64,000 nucleotides of DNA. It comes from Camellia lanceoleosa (Eukaryota; Streptophyta; Magnoliopsida; Ericales; Theaceae). The stretch covers positions 57,987,530 to 58,051,529 of the forward strand of contig CM045763.1 of the NCBI GenBank assembly GCA_025200525.1. The letters run 5' to 3'. Made by a program: the position numbers and the translations under genes. Below are positions 34,040 through 46,469 of the stretch, piece by piece (position 1 is the stretch's first letter; each line of letters starts with the position of its first letter). The notes under the pieces were generated by a model. The model saw only the letters and a program-made list of their open reading frames with translations, was not told where the DNA came from and ran no database searches.

Positions 34040-36893
34040 TATTATATAAGGAAAAACGGATTTCTAACTCACAAGTTTTGTGGGAGTTCTAATATCTCAA
34101 TCCTAATTTCTTAATTTTTTGATTTTAAAAATAAAAAAAAAAACCAGCACTTATTGACTTTTTTTTTTTTTGGTTACAGGAAAATCCTCCTACTCTCCCG
34201 CAGGTACACTTATTGACTTCTCTCAAACATTTTTAACTTTTTTCATACACATCCTTTTCAATTTCTTCCATATCTATTTAATTATTTTTGAAATAATAAT
34301 TATCCCCCATTTTCAACTTCTCCCATACCTATTTAATTATTTTAGAAATAATAATTATACCTTAATTTATGGATTTCAAACGGAAAGATAACAAAAATAT
34401 TTCATAATCTCCCCATTCTAATTTCTCTCACTGATTTCCAAAAAAAAATATTAAAACTTGCCTTCCTTTTCACTCCCTCAAAAAATAGATACTTATTTTT
34501 CATGAGAGTTGTAGATATCTATTTATATATTATATATTATATATTATATTATAATATAACCAAAAAAAATAAAATAAAAATCAGATATACAAACAAATAA
34601 AATTAATAAATATGATTTTTATTTATTCAGTTAAAATCTTTTTTTTGCCTCTCAATATCCAATTTCAAATTTTAAAAATCATTAAAGTCTACCTAAACAA
34701 ATCTAATTTGAAATATCTCACACCATCATACTTTAAATCAATAAAACTCACATGTTTATTACATATCTAATTCGCATCATAACTTACCTAAATAATAATA
34801 AAGAAGATAAGAATTAAATTAAATTAAAAACCATAGATAAATTAAATTTAAAAAAAAAAATAGAAACCCACAACTCCATCTTAAATAAATTTTAGAAAAA
34901 AATACAAACCACACAAAAATAAAGAAGATAAAAATTTAGATATAGATCTCAAAAAGATATATCTATATCTAAATTTGAATTATAATTATCTATTTTTTGA
35001 TGTATATCTATTAAAATTTTGAATTACTTAATGAGACAAATTAATAAATTTTCAAGTCATATTTAAAGAATAATCTGATTAGTCATCCTAACTTCTAGAC
35101 TTCGCGCACACTGGTGGAGGAGCTGACGAATTAGGCGGGGCGAGGTATAAGTTGTTGGGAGTAATATCCTACCACTCCATAAATTTATTTGTTTTTTAAT
35201 TTTATTTTTTCCTGTGTGATTCTCTTTCTTCGTTGTTGGTTTGGTTTTGGTTTTGGTTTCGGTTTTAGTGAGATTAATGTGTTTGTTTACAAGTTTACAT
35301 GGTGGACAAAAATTATTTGTGATGATGGTTGCAATCGAAGTATATATGCCATTATGTGCCATGGATTTTAATTAAATTTTGTTTTTTTAATGAAAACTAT
35401 AAAATTGAAGTAAAAAAATGAGTATTGATTTTTTTAATATTTTTTATTATCATTTTATTTTATAGCAAATGTGAAAATTTATTAGGAATTCAAAATTGTA
35501 CTACAACATTAGATTTTTGTATAACTAGGTAAATTTAAAACTTCTAAATGTCATTGTGTTTTTTTTATTTTTATCCACTTTCTATTCTATTATACTATCA
35601 CTGCTATTTGTTAGTTTGTTAATCATAATTCAATTAATTGAAAATGAACTCTTGGTATAACTTTTCATGTAGATTAATTAATTTGTTATCCCTCTATTTG
35701 TACATAATAACATAATATATAGAGATAATCTCCAAATATAATTTTTATTTTTTATGTGATTAAAATAGTCCATCTTAAAATAGTATAGAGGAATTAGATG
35801 GCGTCTTTTATCCCAAAAAAACCCAATCTATTTTTTTTTTATACTTTTTAATTTTTTAAATTGAAACATCAGTTGTTTATGTCTACAAAAAAAAAATTTG
35901 ATAAACATATATCCAAAAGTTACACATTTTTTTTCTCTTTTTTTTAATATATAGGATATTTACAAATGAAAAATATTTGACGTCTCAAATTTTTTTCATA
36001 ATCCAACTTATAATGATGTAGTTATAAGTGTCAATTTTTATACAAATATGAGAAGAGAATTAATCAAATTATACATTTCAACCAATCACATACTCAAACT
36101 TTTACTATTTCAATATGTTATTTTATTATAATTTCAATTAAGAGAATCTCCAACCCTTAATATTTTTTTTCTCGAATTATAATTTGATAAAAATTAAAAA
36201 AGATGAAGTGTTGGAAATTATTATTATTTTTCCCATCAAAATTGATGAAAAAAAAAATTGGGATAAGAATGAAAGTTCTTTTAAAAATTGATAAAAATTT
36301 AACGAAAAAATTAAACTAATTCATATCAAATCAAATTTTTTATTTAAATTTAAAATCAAATTAGATAAATAAATTTAAAAGAAAATGATGAAAGATTAGA
36401 AATATTCCAAAACCTTCGTATTCTTAAAGATTATAAATCCGTATGTGTATTATATTCTTATTGTATTTTTAGTTATGAAATTAAAACTAAAAGAAATGTA
36501 AGTTAAATTATTGAATTAATAATAGAAACATCATATCAATTATTGTTAAATATCACTTTACTTTACATTTCATAATAAAATTGTATATTTATCTTAATTA
36601 TAATTTTTAAATTTATATATTTTCATAACAAGAAGAGATATACCATAACTCGTGTAACCTCATTTAATAAGATTTTAACTTCTTCTTCTTCTTTTTATTA
36701 CAAACCATCAAAATCACATTAAATATATATATATATATATATAATTTTTTAAACTAATAATTTTAAAAATAATAAATATAAAAATTAATAAATTTTATAT
36801 ATACTATAAAATAAAATATTAAATTATTTTAACATATTTACAATAATTTTTTTTTTAATTTATAAAATTTCATGCATAACACGGGCACCCTAG
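34040..36893 (+). mobile_element. Possible second Helitron-like segment
   Basis: A Helitron-type 3' end, CATGCATAACACGGGCACCCTAG, lies at 36871-36893. A copy of the family 5' region (CGGATTTCTAACTCACAAG, then CAATCCTAATTTC) begins near 34045, directly after the first element. Whether the whole 2.85 kb is one element is uncertain. No ORF inside resembles a gene. Confidence 0.4.
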
Positions 36894-38194
36894 TAAATTT
36901 TGTATACAAAACAAAGAGGTTGCGCAAAATGTTAAGTTGTGGAGTGGGCACAACTTGCCACGTGGTCATATCTCCTTCCCACCAACAGCCGTGGAAACAT
37001 GTGAAGAAAATGGTGTAAATGACGAAAAATACTTGAGACCATTTTTTTTTTTTTGTTGAGATTTTCATAACCCTCTTTATTAAGGTATGTATGGAATCTA
37101 TTTATATATGTGTGAAACTTATGTTAATAACGTCTTGTGCTAATAAATGTTAAGAATAAAATCTTGCTTAACACAATTTTGAACATAAATTACTTTAGGA
37201 CCATAAAAGTCCACTAACAACATTCACAATCTTTTACATTTTTTACTAGATTTAAATTTGATTACAGTGTGTTCAATCATTTCATTAAATTTATATAAAA
37301 TTATAATCGATGAATGAATCAAATCCTACATCAAATTTTTAGTAATAATATTTTTATTTAAATTTAATGAAATTTTAAAAAGAATAAGAATTGGAAATTA
37401 TTTCTTTCATCACAACGGTTAAAACAAGGTTTTTAGAATAAGTTTAGAATTTTTAAACAAATTAAGGCTTTATTTGGGAATAGACTATTTTAGTAATTTT
37501 TTGTATTTTTAAGAAAAAATATACAGAAAAATAGAGAGAGTGATGTAACAACTTATAGTGACTTTTTAACTAAAATATGTAGTTGACAAACAAAGCCTAA
37601 ATAAATAAAAAATTAGAATTCAGATCAAATGTTTAACTAAATTTTCAATCAAATTTAATAAATAAAAAAAAAGAGCCAAGATTGAAGATGCTTTTACCAA
37701 AAAATTTATTGCTTTTTATTTTTTTAGAATTTTTTCAAATTTGATACTTTTTAAAAAGTAAAAAATAGTGACAAGAGAAATAAAAATAAAAATAAAAATT
37801 GCAAAATAACATAAATTCAAAAGAACCACGTAACACTAATGATATGTGGGCCAATGGCATCACTTAAAATACTTTTTGATTAGGAAAATGTTATAAGGCC
37901 CAAATTTTTTATTAAATGAATGATTAAATGTTTTATATGAGTGTTTCTTTTAAATGAATAATTAAATATCTCACATGGATGTAGGATTCATATTTTTGTA
38001 AACTCCACACTCATATGAAATATTTAATCATTTATTTAATAAAAAATTTTGTATCCTTAACATTATCCTTTTGATTCATATGGTAAGGTAGGGGGATTCG
38101 ATCCACGTGAAAGGCATATGGGTTTTGGGACTTTTGGACCTACTTGTGAATGAGTTGGGTTTCTGATGTGGACTTATAGGCCCAAAATATATTT
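36894..38194. other. AT-rich intergenic DNA
   Basis: No gene seen. A small element with inverted ends AGGCTTTATTTGG and CAAACAAAGCCT spans about 37465-37598. Around 37900-38060 a short inverted repeat is present (AATGATTAAATGTTTTATATGAGTG and its complement). Confidence 0.45.
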
Positions 38195-38805
38195 GGTCAA
38201 ATTATCCACAAGTCCGGTTTAGAAAGTGTGTATTCTATTTAATTCTAAAATTTTTTAGATAGACTCAAAAGTTCTATATGTATTTATTTTCTCTTCTTTT
38301 CTTTACATCTTACTTCTTCTCTTTATCTCTCTTTCTCTGATATCGGTGGCGGCGATGACGATGACACCGCCGCCGCCGCCGTTGCCCACGCTCACGCCTT
38401 CATTCTTTTCTTTCTTTTTCTAATCTACAGTCATCGGCGACCGACAACCACCATTGATTGGGATTCATGGGCAACCACCGAACACCAACTCCTTGCTTCA
38501 TGCTCGCCGACAGCAAAAGAGATGAGTTTCAAGGAAGAAAATAAGTAGATTTACTCAAATCTGATACATCAGATTTGAGTAGATCTACGTTAAATTCGGT
38601 TAGATCTAAACCAAAAAATAGTTATCGAAGTACAAGTATTTATCTATATTTGTTTCCTTTCTTTGATTTCTCAATTTTAATACTTTGTCTGTACTACACA
38701 TTTCTATTTTCTTGTTATAATGAAAAAAAAAAAAATTCAAATTCTGAACAAATTGTTTTCAAGTTTTAGTTACAGGCGGTAAAAACTGTAAAATTTTACA
38801 ATTTT

Positions 38806-38847
<42 letters not shown>

Positions 38848-39524
38848 GTTGAAATGAATCATTCTTTAGAATTATAAAATTTTGCAGTTTCATAACTTTC
38901 TTTAAAACTGTAAAATTTTGCAGTTTCATAATATGTTTTTCAGTTTGATTAATAAGAATAAATAATTAATAAAATCATACTTTGAAACCGTAACATTTTA
39001 TAGTTTCAAAACTTGCCTTTTAGTTTGATCAATATTGAAAATTATTTGCTTCAACCAATTGAAAATAACATATGTTTTTTTTTCATTGTTGTTGTTTGTT
39101 ATTCTTAGGTTTTTTTGCTTCTTTCAGTTTATCAATATTTAGTACATTTTGCTGTATTTTTTCATTTTAATTTCTCAGTTTATTCTTATTCTTTTTTTAG
39201 CAATATTCTAGATATTCCGGTGAATCTCTACTATTATTATCGACGTCCAACAAACATTCTAGACATCTGATGACTTCCGGTGACGTTCAAAACATTCTAG
39301 CAATACTTCGAGAATTTCCGGTGATATTTCGGCGACTTCTTGGTGATATTGAACATTCCGGCGCGTCTCCGATGACCGTCTGATGGAAATCTGACGGTGA
39401 TGGGATATAGAAATGTCTTTAAAAAAATAGAATTTTTTGATAATAATTAAAAATATATAGGACTAATTGATACAAGTGTTTTGTCTTGTAAATTTTGCGT
39501 ATGTGACTTATAAGGAAGTTTCCC
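38195..39524. mobile_element. Non-autonomous DNA transposon, copy 1 (9-bp TSD)
   Basis: Related over its length to 52080-53305. Ends are GGTCAAATTATC at left and AGGAAGTTTCCC at right, degenerate versions of copy 2's inverted ends. Flanks AATATATTT (38186-38194) and AATATATAT (39525-39533) fit a 9-bp duplication with one change. Inside are a GC-rich CCG run (38365-38385), a poly-T tract of about 37 (38808-38844) and a 13-bp hairpin around 38552-38579. The 9-bp duplication suggests a Mutator-like origin. Confidence 0.75.
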
Positions 39525-40380
39525 AATATATATATATATATATATTAACTACAAAATGAGAATGTAACCTTGATAATCAGATCAACATTTTGGTTTCTGA
39601 TGTGGACTTAAAGGCATATGGGTTATGTAATAGATTTAAAATTTACACAAAGGGATCTAAAAAAAGTCAACTGAGCAAATTAGTTACTTATGTTAAACTA
39701 AAATTTTTAGTCTATAGAGAATTCAACAAAAAATTGGGATTCTTAAACAAAACTCATCTAATTTATGATTTTACATTCTTTGCTGTTGTGTTTGGATCAT
39801 AAATTCTTGAAGAAAAAGAAAAAAATGTACTGGAATGATTTTTTTCTAAAATGATCTTTTGAATGGCTAAGATTTAATTTTTCAAAAATTGAGGGTATGA
39901 TACCGAGTTGATGGTACAATAGTATTGATAGTCACTTAAAAAAAATATTACGGACATACAAAAAATCACTTTAAAATTATTCTTGAAAAAATCATTTTAG
40001 AGGATCTAAATGTTTTAATTACAATGATGAGGACTTACATGTCAATTTTGATTTGTCATAAACTCAATCATATAAAGCCTAATTTTTATACCCATCATTA
40101 TATGAGTCTGACATTACTCATTTTATTATATCAAGCATACAATTCATTTTTTGAGACTTTTTTACATAATTTTGATTTTTTAGAAGGCCCACTTTGAAAC
40201 TATCATATAATTCTAATTTTTAAAAATGTCTATAAAATTGCTAACTGAATAAATAAATATGGGCATAAATAGATGGCATGTCCAGCCCAAACCTAGTAAC
40301 AAAATGCAAATATAAACTCATATTTTTCACCAACAAATCCTTTAAAAAATATTTAAATATATAAAATCACACAAGTATCT
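39525..40380. other. AT-rich intergenic DNA
   Basis: TA microsatellite at about 39525-39544. An ORF of 70 codons (39590-39802) has no recognisable motif and is most likely chance. No other feature seen. Confidence 0.5.
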
Positions 40381-41215
40381 AGGGGGTGCATAATACTGTC
40401 GAAACCGTTAAAACCGCCAAAATCGCACCGAGCCATACCACTAAGGCAAATTCGTTATTATTTGCCAATCGAACCGTCGATTTTTGGTAAAAAAATGACA
40501 AATTCTAGTGACACTTTTATCAATCCGTCAATTTCTATTTTTCTTTCAAACCGCACCGACCCGCACCGCTATTAAATCATATTTTATAAGATTTTAAAAA
40601 TTCTTTTTACTTAAGTTTGCTTATTGTTCTATACCTTAGAATATAGTATTACATTACTGCTCGAGGGGAATTCAAGATGTCAGTAATCCAAAATAAAGTT
40701 GGATTCCAATTCACTTTTCAATCTTTTTTTTTTTTTTCTTTTTTCTAGCCATGTTGCAAACTTACATCAGCTCATTTTTCAATCTAAATACTTTTCAACA
40801 GTAAACATTTTCAATATATTGTAAATCTTGAATGATATTAATTTTATGAATTGTATTTGATCATTGTAGCTTCCACAGATGCTTGTAATGAACTGATGGT
40901 ATAGTCATTGATATTATCATGTTGTTGCTACACTTGCTGCATCAGAAAAAAGCTTCACAAGATACTTAACATCACGGTATCTCTTGTCTTTTTTTTACTC
41001 TTTGATTTAAGTTTTGTAATTTAAATTATATTTTTTATAATAAACCGCCAATCTGCCGAAACCGCCAAAGCAAATCCGTCATTATTTGCCAACTGAACCG
41101 CCGATTTTTGATAAGAAAAATGACAAATTCTAGTGACACTTTTATCAATCCGCCACCCGCCATACGATTTCTATTTTTCTCTTAAATCGCACTGACCCGC
41201 ACTGCGCATACCCCT
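40381..41215. mobile_element. Non-autonomous DNA transposon with 10-bp TSD
   Basis: The ends AGGGGGTGCATA and GCGCATACCCCT are short inverted repeats. Flanks ACAAGTATCT (40371-40380) and ACAAGTATCC (41216-41225) are a near-perfect 10-bp duplication. Inside, a sequence of about 170 bp containing AACCGCCGATTTTTG and ATGACAAATTCTAGTGACAC occurs twice as a direct repeat (40402-40573 and 41043-41204). No transposase is encoded. Confidence 0.75.
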
Positions 41216-41345
41216 ACAAGTATCCCTACATTATCAAATTAATTATGTCATATATTAAAGTATCCTTTGGTTGTCCCCAAAAACTATGGAATGGGGAAAT
41301 GAAGTAATTACTCACTTGAGAATAAAATAAAATAAATATATTTAG

Positions 41346-41349
<4 letters not shown>

Positions 41350-41390
<41 letters not shown>
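41350..41390. repeat. Poly-A tract, 41 bases
   Basis: Uninterrupted A run 263 bp beyond the stop codon of the heat-shock factor gene. Length is likely variable between individuals and error-prone in sequencing. Confidence 0.9.
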
Positions 41391-41392
<2 letters not shown>

Positions 41393-41652
41393 AAAATTTG
41401 TCAATTCTAAACATATACACTAGAAATAAAACATGAAAAAACCTTATTGTTAAACCTAAAAATAGCATTCAATTTGTTGCAGCAAAATATTATTTCCCAT
41501 CACGTACACAAATTGAATTTACTAAACTCAAACACCAAGCCTATAATATCGTACTCATAAGTAATTTTTTATTTTTATTTTTATGTTTACATGTGAACAA
41601 AAATAAAATGATAATACTGAGAATAGAATTCAAATAAAATTTGTGAAAGAAA

Positions 41653-42911
41653 TTAAAAACCATTTCCAAACAGTGAGAATGGATAAGGCGGTGGGGTGGC
41701 CTCCACCCCACCTTCCATACCTCCAAAGTAACCTAAATCCCCACCACTTTTATCAAAAATACCATTCATCATCATCGGTGGCGACACCGCCGTAAAACCG
41801 GTGGCCGACGCCGGGGACAACGGAGTCGAAATGGTGGCATAATTATAATTATAAGATTCTGGGGTGATGAGTAGAGGCCGACTTATCACTTGTCTTTGGT
41901 TCAACCACCCCGAAGGCGGTGTTTCAGGCGATCGGCAAAAAGCGTCGATATTGGGAGATGAAATTGCCCCTATAGTTGTAATTTCCTCTCCCTCTTCACT
42001 CTTGACTGAACAACTTGTTGCTAAAACTCCAGATGACGATGGTGATGGCGATGGCGATGGCGATGAAGATATCATCAAACGTCTCTTCTTCTCTTTATCC
42101 AGCATCATACGGGGTAAAATTTCGGGGTCTTCGACGACTCTATGTAGAAAAGCCATCATTTGTTGTGGACGCTTCTCCGTAAGCTCGAGCCTCTTGTTCA
42201 TGCCTTCAAGCTCTGTCTCTAAATCTTTTTGTTCCTGCTTCAACCTCGCTATCTCCATAACTATCTCCTCATCTTCATCCTCGTCTTCTTCGAACTTGCG
42301 CTGCTTGTTGTGTTTCCTCCTGGCGATGTTCTTCAGCAAATGCTTCTGACCCCGCAAAAACCACTCGTTCGCAAACTCCCATCTATCCGGATCCACCTTT
42401 CTAAATCCCTGGTCGATTATTCAAAACTGTAAAATTTCACAACTCACACACTACGCTGTGTGTTTTTAAATTTCATTAAATTCACTGACTTGTGAATCAA
42501 ATATCTTGACATGTATACTTACATCATATGGCACGCTGTGTTTACTTAGAAGATTTGATTATAAAAAAATAAAAAAATATAAATAAAATACAATTATATT
42601 TATCGAATTTTACACATTTTTTCTCTTTTTTTTTTTAAATTTTTCAATCAAACATAGCGTGACACTAGATCAAATATAGACTCAAAAATATATATAGATA
42701 TACTTACATATGTATTGAGTTGGCGAACGAAGCTGGAGAAATTGTTGTGCTTGAAATATGCAGGGAGGATTCGCTGAGAGAAATCCAACGGGTCAACGAC
42801 GATGAAGCTGTTATTCGCTTTTCCCCAACTGATGAAACGGTCCGTCGTTGGATCGCTGACCATCTCATAAGTCTTCATGATGAACGGCGCGATTAAATTG
42901 TTAGCTTCCAT
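41653..42911 (-). CDS. HSFC1: Heat shock transcription factor, class C1 (two exons)
   Basis: Exon 1 is 42911-42708, exon 2 is 42408-41653; the intron (42707-42409, 299 bp) has GT at 42707-42706 and AG at 42410-42409 and falls right after RQLNTY, the conserved HSF intron site. The product is 319 residues. Residues 6-101 form the HSF DNA-binding domain ([48 protein letters not shown]). Residues 115-162 form the HR-A/B coiled coil with the short spacing of class C, ending in [17 protein letters not shown] basic KEKKRR at about 174-179 is a likely nuclear signal, followed by a Ser-Pro run. The C-terminus [11 protein letters not shown] matches the class C1 ending. No AHA activator motif is seen. 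It would bind heat-shock elements as a trimer; HSFC1 members are linked to cold, salt and ABA responses. ATG 42911 is chosen because MEANN leads directly into the domain. Confidence 0.96.
42409..42707 (-). other. HSFC1 intron
   Basis: Starts GTAAGT and ends CGACCAG on the minus strand, phase 0, strongly AT-rich. The position is the single intron conserved in the plant HSF family. Confidence 0.93.
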
Positions 42912-43064
42912 CACATAAACTCTTCTCTCTAAAACTACTTTCTTTCTCTCTCTGGTGTGATAATGGAGTTGGAGGGTGAGCTGAGAGAGAGAGATGTGGC
43001 TTGTGTTTTGTTTTTTGAATTTCTTTTTTCTTTTTGAGAGTTGACACTAGTTTGAGGGAGCATA
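42912..43064 (-). promoter_or_regulatory. HSFC1 5' leader, CT/GA-rich
   Basis: Between the ATG and the TATA box lies a leader of roughly 120-150 bp rich in CTCTCTC on the coding strand (42940-43005). Pyrimidine-rich patches are common near plant transcription starts. Its extent is inferred from the TATA position. Confidence 0.55.
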
Positions 43065-43065
43065 G

Positions 43066-43075
43066 TAATATATAA
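43066..43075 (-). promoter_or_regulatory. HSFC1 TATA box
   Basis: The minus strand reads TTATATATTA, about 155 bp upstream of the ATG. It is the best TATA match in the proximal promoter and predicts a start near 43035. Confidence 0.65.
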
Positions 43076-43104
43076 CAATGCGATGTACAGTAACAAGAGT
43101 GGTA

Positions 43105-43317
43105 ACGTGGCGGTCATCGACCGGTTCTGATGTTTTTTAATGACAAAGTGGCGTCCACTTGTTTTCCCTTTTATAACCTTTTGTTACACGTCACGGATTG
43201 GGGCTCTTAGATATTTTCCAAGTTCGGATGCTTTTATCCCACGCTCGTCACGAAACGCGTTGAGCCAACATTTTAAAATGCAAACTTGTCAGGGTCCCCA
43301 TAAGCTGAAGAATATTC
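43105..43317 (-). promoter_or_regulatory. HSFC1 proximal promoter: ABRE-like and HSE-like sites
   Basis: ACGTGGC at 43105-43111 (plus strand) and TGACGTGT at 43196-43203 (minus strand) match ABRE/bZIP cores. GAATATTC at 43310-43317, with another GAA just before it, is a two-unit heat-shock-element-like site. These fit abscisic-acid and HSF control, but short motifs also occur by chance. Confidence 0.4.
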
Positions 43318-43377
43318 ATTAAAAAAAATAATTATACTTATTTAAGGATTTTATTTTAAGAAAGGGTTTTTTTTTGA

Positions 43378-43983
43378 GTCTACAAAATAGATTATACCGT
43401 ACTGTTGAGTTTATTGAACTTATTATGAATTTCATTCTAATAATGTGAATAGTGTAATTGATAGAGCTCATCAAACATTTTATTTATATAAAAAAAATTA
43501 TATTAATCAGATATTGATAGTCTTTTATTAGAATATATTTTTAGGGTTTTTTCTTAAGTGTGTGTGAAGTGTGGATACATACTTTACAAAAAAGTAAGTG
43601 TAGGTGTAAAAATATAAGTATAAGGTGTATGTGTAAGGTGTAAGGTGTAAGTTGGTTGCATATGGTGTGCAACCTCAAAAAATGTGTAAGTGTAAGGTTT
43701 AATTTTTCACAAAAGGTGTAAGTGTAAGGTATAAGGTGTAAGGTATAAGTTGCATACCATAACCAAACCCATATTTTTATTAATAATTTATTTTTAAAAT
43801 TATATTTATCATTAGAAAAAAATATGATCTGATTAAGAGGCTATTGATATCAAATCAACGTAATTTTTTTATAGAGATGAAGTATTTGATGAGCTCTACA
43901 TATTAAATGGTTCAGATCATTAAAATGGAACTCGTGATGTACTCCACGGGTCTAACAGCACCGTCCAATCTATAAAGTAAACT
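43378..43983. repeat. Foldback family copy C with nested MITE
   Basis: Outer ends GTCTACAAAATAGATT and AATCTATAAAGTAAAC are inverted. Without the nested 43544-43770 insert the copy is about 370 bp, the size of the other copies. The arms carry the GATATTGATAG core and its mirror. Confidence 0.75.
43544..43770. mobile_element. MITE nested in foldback copy C
   Basis: The insert starts GGGTTTTTTCTTAAG and ends ATAACCAAACCC, with ATATTTTTA at 43535-43543 and 43771-43779. The interior is made of degenerate GTGTAAGG units (43610-43745) and a GTTGCATA...TGTGCAAC hairpin. Confidence 0.7.
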
Positions 43984-45969
43984 AGAGAGAAACCCTACCC
44001 TTTATTTTATTTTTTAAGAATATTTATAAAAAAAAAATTATATTTAGACCTTGTTTGGTATATATTACTTTAGCACATTTTTTTTAAAAAATTATTAGTT
44101 GGTCCAAAGATATCACGTGATCCTATCTCTTACCAATCACAATTCACTATGTTCTCTTATATTTCTAAATCACCCAATATAAATTCATAAGTTTTACCCC
44201 TCCACTAATCACAATATCATTGGTACCTTGTAGTGGTGTCTCAAGATCAACTAATAACTTCTCCATACTTTTATCTTTTTATCTTATTTATGTTATATTA
44301 TCTCTTATTTAAATCATATAATTTTTTTTATAATTTTATATATATTTTTTTATAAAAAATTAAAAATACACTTATTTAAATTACCTCATAACAGTTATGA
44401 CTTCTATTATATAATTCGCTATGCAGTCCAACCATGTCCAACCAAATATGTATATATATATATAATAATGTAAGCTTTTTTTTTTTTTTTTGGTAAACAA
44501 TAATTTAAGCTTTTGTCCTAGCTCTTCTTCCTCCATTTTTGTCATAGATTGTACACGTGTTATATGCTCAAGGGAACCGCGTCTATCAATCTTAAACAAA
44601 TACCTATATAATCTATACTATCTATATTAATATATATAAAGTAAGAAAAATATTAAAAGTAGTCTTTAAAAAAAGTGTATAAAAAATATATTAAAATATA
44701 AAAAAATATTTTAAGATATATGAAAAATATTTTTAAATATTGACTTTTTGTGATACTTAACAACACTTAAAATTGTGATTAACAAAATTTATAAAATAAG
44801 CACTTTTATTGGTGTAGAGTTAATGTCCTAAAAACATGATAAGTGCTGTAAATTATTTCAATTACATCCAACTATTTTAAATATCAGATGTAATTTATAC
44901 AAATATATAAAGCAAATATATTTGTTGGTGTAGATTTCACATAATTTTTAGATTGTGACTTGTTAAGTCACACAAATCTTGAATATGATCATTCAATTGA
45001 AAATTTGTCAGAAAAAATGCAAATTCTTAATAAATAGGATTGTAAAGTGTCAAGTCAAAACATAATACAAATATGTTCAGAAATTCAAACCATTGCTTAG
45101 GGTATGACTATTGTGACTTCTTAAACGATACAAAATCTTCAACACGAGCATCCAATTGAGAATTGTATTTTTTTCGTACATGTTAATTATTTTTAGTTCA
45201 TAAATTAAGAGAATAAGATGACATTTATTAATAATTAAAGATATTTTAATATAATTAATTTTTGAAATTAGATAACTCTAGAGAGAATAAAATTTGAGTC
45301 AAGAAATATATCAAAGAAAATAAAAATATGATTGAGATTTGATAGTGTATTGTGAAATCTAATGATAAATTGAATCTCAACCATATTGATGATTCTTTGT
45401 TGCGTTTTAGATAATAATTTTTAAATTGCAGTATAAATGTTGAAATTATTGAGACAAACACAACGGGAAGAGAGACTCGGAATCCGATTTGCTTTTGGTT
45501 TTGTTATCTCGAGGGCACACCTTCTATCTCCTAATTGGCTGACCACTTTCTCGTGCGTTGGCTCATAAAAAAGTGGCGATACCTTTTTTTTAGTACGTGG
45601 CGCTTTGTGGTACGGACACGTGCTACACCCCTCCACACCCAATTGGGTAAACGATTAGTGCTAGGCCCCTGGGAAACAATTTTATATATGTATATTGTTG
45701 TCTCTATTATTAAAAAATCAACACTTCCCCTTATTGCATCTTGTTCTTTCCATTTCACCCACTTCATGACAATTTTTATACTACTACTTATAGTACTGGC
45801 TACATAAAATATATACCTAATTGCGTTTAGTTTATTCATAATTGTCCTATAAACTCATTGGTTTATGAGCAATCAATCAGAAGGTGTCACGTTTACAAAT
45901 TTGAGATCCACCAAATTTTTACATATCATGAATGTGTATATTATTATATATAATAAAAAGGCAGTGGCT
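43984..45969. other. AT-rich intergenic DNA
   Basis: No gene found. ORFs at 45421-45839 on both strands overlap one another and show no domain. A TA run is at 44450-44464. The stretch 44046-44400 has the look of a decayed MITE, but I could not define its ends. Confidence 0.45.
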
Positions 45970-46357
45970 TTGGTCCAGTCCAGTCTAAGATCGGATTAGA
46001 TCGTGCTGTTGGATCTGTGGGGGCTCATCACGGGTCCGTTTGATATCTGAGCCGTTCAATATATAGAACTCGCTGATTATATGTCTGTAAGAAATCACAT
46101 TAATCGGATATTGATAGCCATGTGATCAAAACGGTTTTTTAACAACCATTAATTTTTTCACCGTCTATTTTTTTATACAAAACTCATTTGATCACATAGT
46201 TATTGATATCCTATCAACGTGATTTTTTACAGGCATGTAGTACTCGACGAGTTCTACACATTGAACGGTTCGGATTATCAAACGGGCCCAAAAAATGGAC
46301 CCCATAGGCGAATCGACGGGTCCAATCTTAATATCAACTTGAGACAAGCTGGACCTA
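45970..46357. repeat. Foldback family copy D
   Basis: The left arm TTTGGTCCAGTCCAGTC pairs roughly with the right arm ending GACAAGCTGGACCTAA. The two inner arms carry CGGATATTGATAGCCATGTG and CACATAGTTATTGATATCC, with ACTCGACGAGTTCTACACAT near the right. An ORF here (46219-46524) is a by-product. Confidence 0.8.
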
Positions 46358-46469
46358 ATAAAAAAGGCAAAACAGTTTATAGGGATTTGGATTGTGATGG
46401 TTGTGAAGGTGGGGGTTTAATCAAGGAGAAGATGGTGGTGGTTGAGAAATGGGGGGTAAGGAATGCAAT

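Noticed and set aside
45421..45839. Opposed ORFs of 73-102 codons
   Set aside because: Overlap each other on both strands, no recognisable motif, AT-rich low-complexity surroundings.
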